From: Candidatus Mycobacterium methanotrophicum
Lineage (GTDB): Bacteria; Actinomycetota; Actinomycetes; Mycobacteriales; Mycobacteriaceae
NCBI RefSeq assembly: GCF_023515995.1
Contig: NZ_CP097320.1
Location: forward strand, 186,001 to 250,000
Length of the DNA: 64,000 nt
Direction of reading: 5' to 3'
The position numbers and the translations under genes were made by a program. Of the stretch, positions 63,188 through 64,000 are shown piece by piece. The first letter of the stretch is position 1. Each line of letters starts with the position of its first letter. Below the pieces are notes generated by a model. The model was not told the origin of the DNA, ran no database searches, and worked only from the letters and a program-made list of their open reading frames with translations.

Positions 63188-63541
63188 GTGTCAGGTACGC
63201 GGACCGCGGTGCGTAGGACGAGCGCAGCACCGACAAGCAACATTTTGTGTGGCGCTGATGCCGAGTCGAGGATCGCGTGGGTTTCCAAGGCCTTGTGCCG
63301 GGCCGCCGATCCTGACGAGCTGTTCGTCAGGGGGGCGGCACAACGTAAGGCTGCTGTGATCTGCAGGCACTGCCCGGTAATGCTGGAATGCGGCGCTGAC
63401 GCCCTGGACAACCGTGTCGAGTTCGGTGTGTGGGGCGGCATGACCGAACGCCAGCGTCGGGCGCTACTCAAGCAACATCCCGAAGTGGTTTCCTGGGCGG
63501 AGTTCTTCGCCGCGCAGCGCAAGCACCGCAGCGTTGGCTAA
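63188..63541 (+). CDS. whiB4: WhiB4 redox-sensing iron-sulfur transcription factor
   Basis: A 117-residue WhiB protein. The cluster ligands are C37, C59, C62 and C68 (C-x21-C-x2-C-x5-C), with an additional C21. GVWGGMTERQRR is the turn plus basic DNA-binding tail. In M. tuberculosis WhiB4 senses O2/NO and regulates antioxidant genes and nucleoid compaction. GTG 63188 follows AAGGGGAATCG. The 62875-63187 region is its promoter; a GATACCTG/CAGGTA partial inverted repeat near 63040-63080 is visible but weak. Confidence 0.93.
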   Translation: MSGTRTAVRRTSAAPTSNILCGADAESRIAWVSKALCRAADPDELFVRGAAQRKAAVICRHCPVMLECGADALDNRVEFGVWGGMTERQRRALLKQHPEVVSWAEFFAAQRKHRSVG

Positions 63542-63659
63542 CTAGCCGTCCGGCAAAGTATCGACCCGTATTGGGTCATGCGGCGACAATCAGCTTGGGG
63601 CCTGGTTGTTTCGGCTAGTCCCGCGGCGTTCCGGTTTCGAGGCTGGGCCGGCTGGATTC

Positions 63660-64000
63660 TCAGCGGGCTGCGCTGCGGCTTGCGTCGTCTTCGACGGGGA
63701 CCGAAGTCATCTGGTCGGCGATCGCACGCAGCGCCTCTAGATCGGAAACGTCGAACGGCAGCGACGGCACTCCGACGATGGCGACATGCGGGTTGGCCGC
63801 GGTGAACCTTGACAGCAGGCGGATCTCGCGCTTGGAGGTCGCCGCGCGCTCGGCGTGGATCTGCAGGACAGCCATTGCCAAGTCCGTTGTGTCCGATTCG
63901 CCAGTACCTTCTGACTCGTTCTCGAGGGTCTTGGCGCCGTCAATCGCCCGCTCAAGCGGTAACGAACACAACATCGGATGGGTTCGGTTCAGGATGAGCC
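63660..64000 (-). CDS. ArsA/GET3-like anion-transporting ATPase, C-terminal end (partial)
   Basis: The frame enters from the right edge and ends at 63660. Its C-terminus reads [20 protein letters not shown], then [50 protein letters not shown], typical of mycobacterial ArsA-like ATPases that sit beside whiB4 (Rv3680). ATP-binding motifs lie outside the window. Function in mycobacteria is linked to glycerol/nitric oxide stress tolerance rather than arsenite; from memory. The 63542-63659 gap holds no gene. Confidence 0.75.
   Translation of the reverse strand, partial: LILNRTHPMLCSLPLERAIDGAKTLENESEGTGESDTTDLAMAVLQIHAERAATSKREIRLLSRFTAANPHVAIVGVPSLPFDVSDLEALRAIADQMTSVPVEDDASRSAAR

Overview
The window is high-GC chromosomal DNA from a Mycobacterium. 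The case rests on gene content and order: ergothioneine genes egtABCDE, whiB4, ponA2, dnaX-ebfC-recR, murT-gatD, leuA facing ask-asd, lucA beside an aspC-type aminotransferase, mmpS/mmpL pairs, DUF732 and cutinase secreted proteins. From my memory of the M. tuberculosis map, the window reads as the Rv3731-to-Rv3680 neighbourhood in reverse order, interrupted by species-specific insertions. I cannot name the species.

Layout. 1-1.7 kb: the 5' ends of two ligC-type ATP-dependent DNA ligase genes, both broken, with a complete IS5-family element between them; the partner primase-polymerase gene (1.7-2.7 kb) is intact. 2.7-4.3 kb: a cutinase and a phytanoyl-CoA dioxygenase-like protein. 4.4-6.7 kb: remains of acquired DNA, namely an internally deleted cyclase/ATPase gene, a catalytically dead arsenate reductase fragment and a VirD4/TraG-like coupling protein with a damaged P-loop. 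7-15.7 kb: a TetR regulator and two convergent, closely related mmpS-mmpL pairs with a dehydrogenase relic between them. 15.9-17.6 kb: a DUF732 protein and two pseudogenes. 17.6-30.1 kb: conserved core (lucA, tRNA-Ser, 4.5S RNA, aspC, dnaX, a methyltransferase/flavoprotein pair, a lipid-binding-fold protein, ami1, ebfC, recR, gatD-murT, a DnaQ-like exonuclease). 30.1-35.9 kb: leuA with a short leucine-containing leader, and ask-asd. 36-37.4 kb: three related proline-rich single-span membrane genes, the middle one cut short next to the 3' end of a group II intron. 37.5-43.7 kb: a PknH-sensor-like secreted protein and egtABCDE, whose genes overlap by a few bases. 43.7-57 kb: a methyltransferase and glutamate-cysteine-ligase-like pair, a broken VapB antitoxin, glpK, a PadR regulator, and a MoxR/DUF58/DUF4350/DUF4129/SpoIIM/RDD membrane group. 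57-59 kb: a graveyard of IS and recombinase fragments ending at the 3' side of a tRNA-Pro gene. 59-64 kb: a metallophosphoesterase, ponA2, whiB4 and the end of an ArsA/GET3-like ATPase gene.

How the parts work together: cell-wall work is served by MurT-GatD (lipid II amidation), Ami1, PonA2 and LeuA/Ask/Asd (branched-chain and aspartate-family amino acids, including diaminopimelate). EgtA-E make the redox buffer ergothioneine, with the redox sensor WhiB4 nearby. DnaX, EbfC, RecR, LigC and the primase-polymerase are replication and repair proteins. I saw no rRNA, CRISPR array or intact prophage. The most unusual items are the near-perfect domain V/VI relic of a group II intron, the apparently leaderless leuA leader peptide, the double loss of ligC beside an intact polymerase partner, and the island scar at tRNA-Pro.
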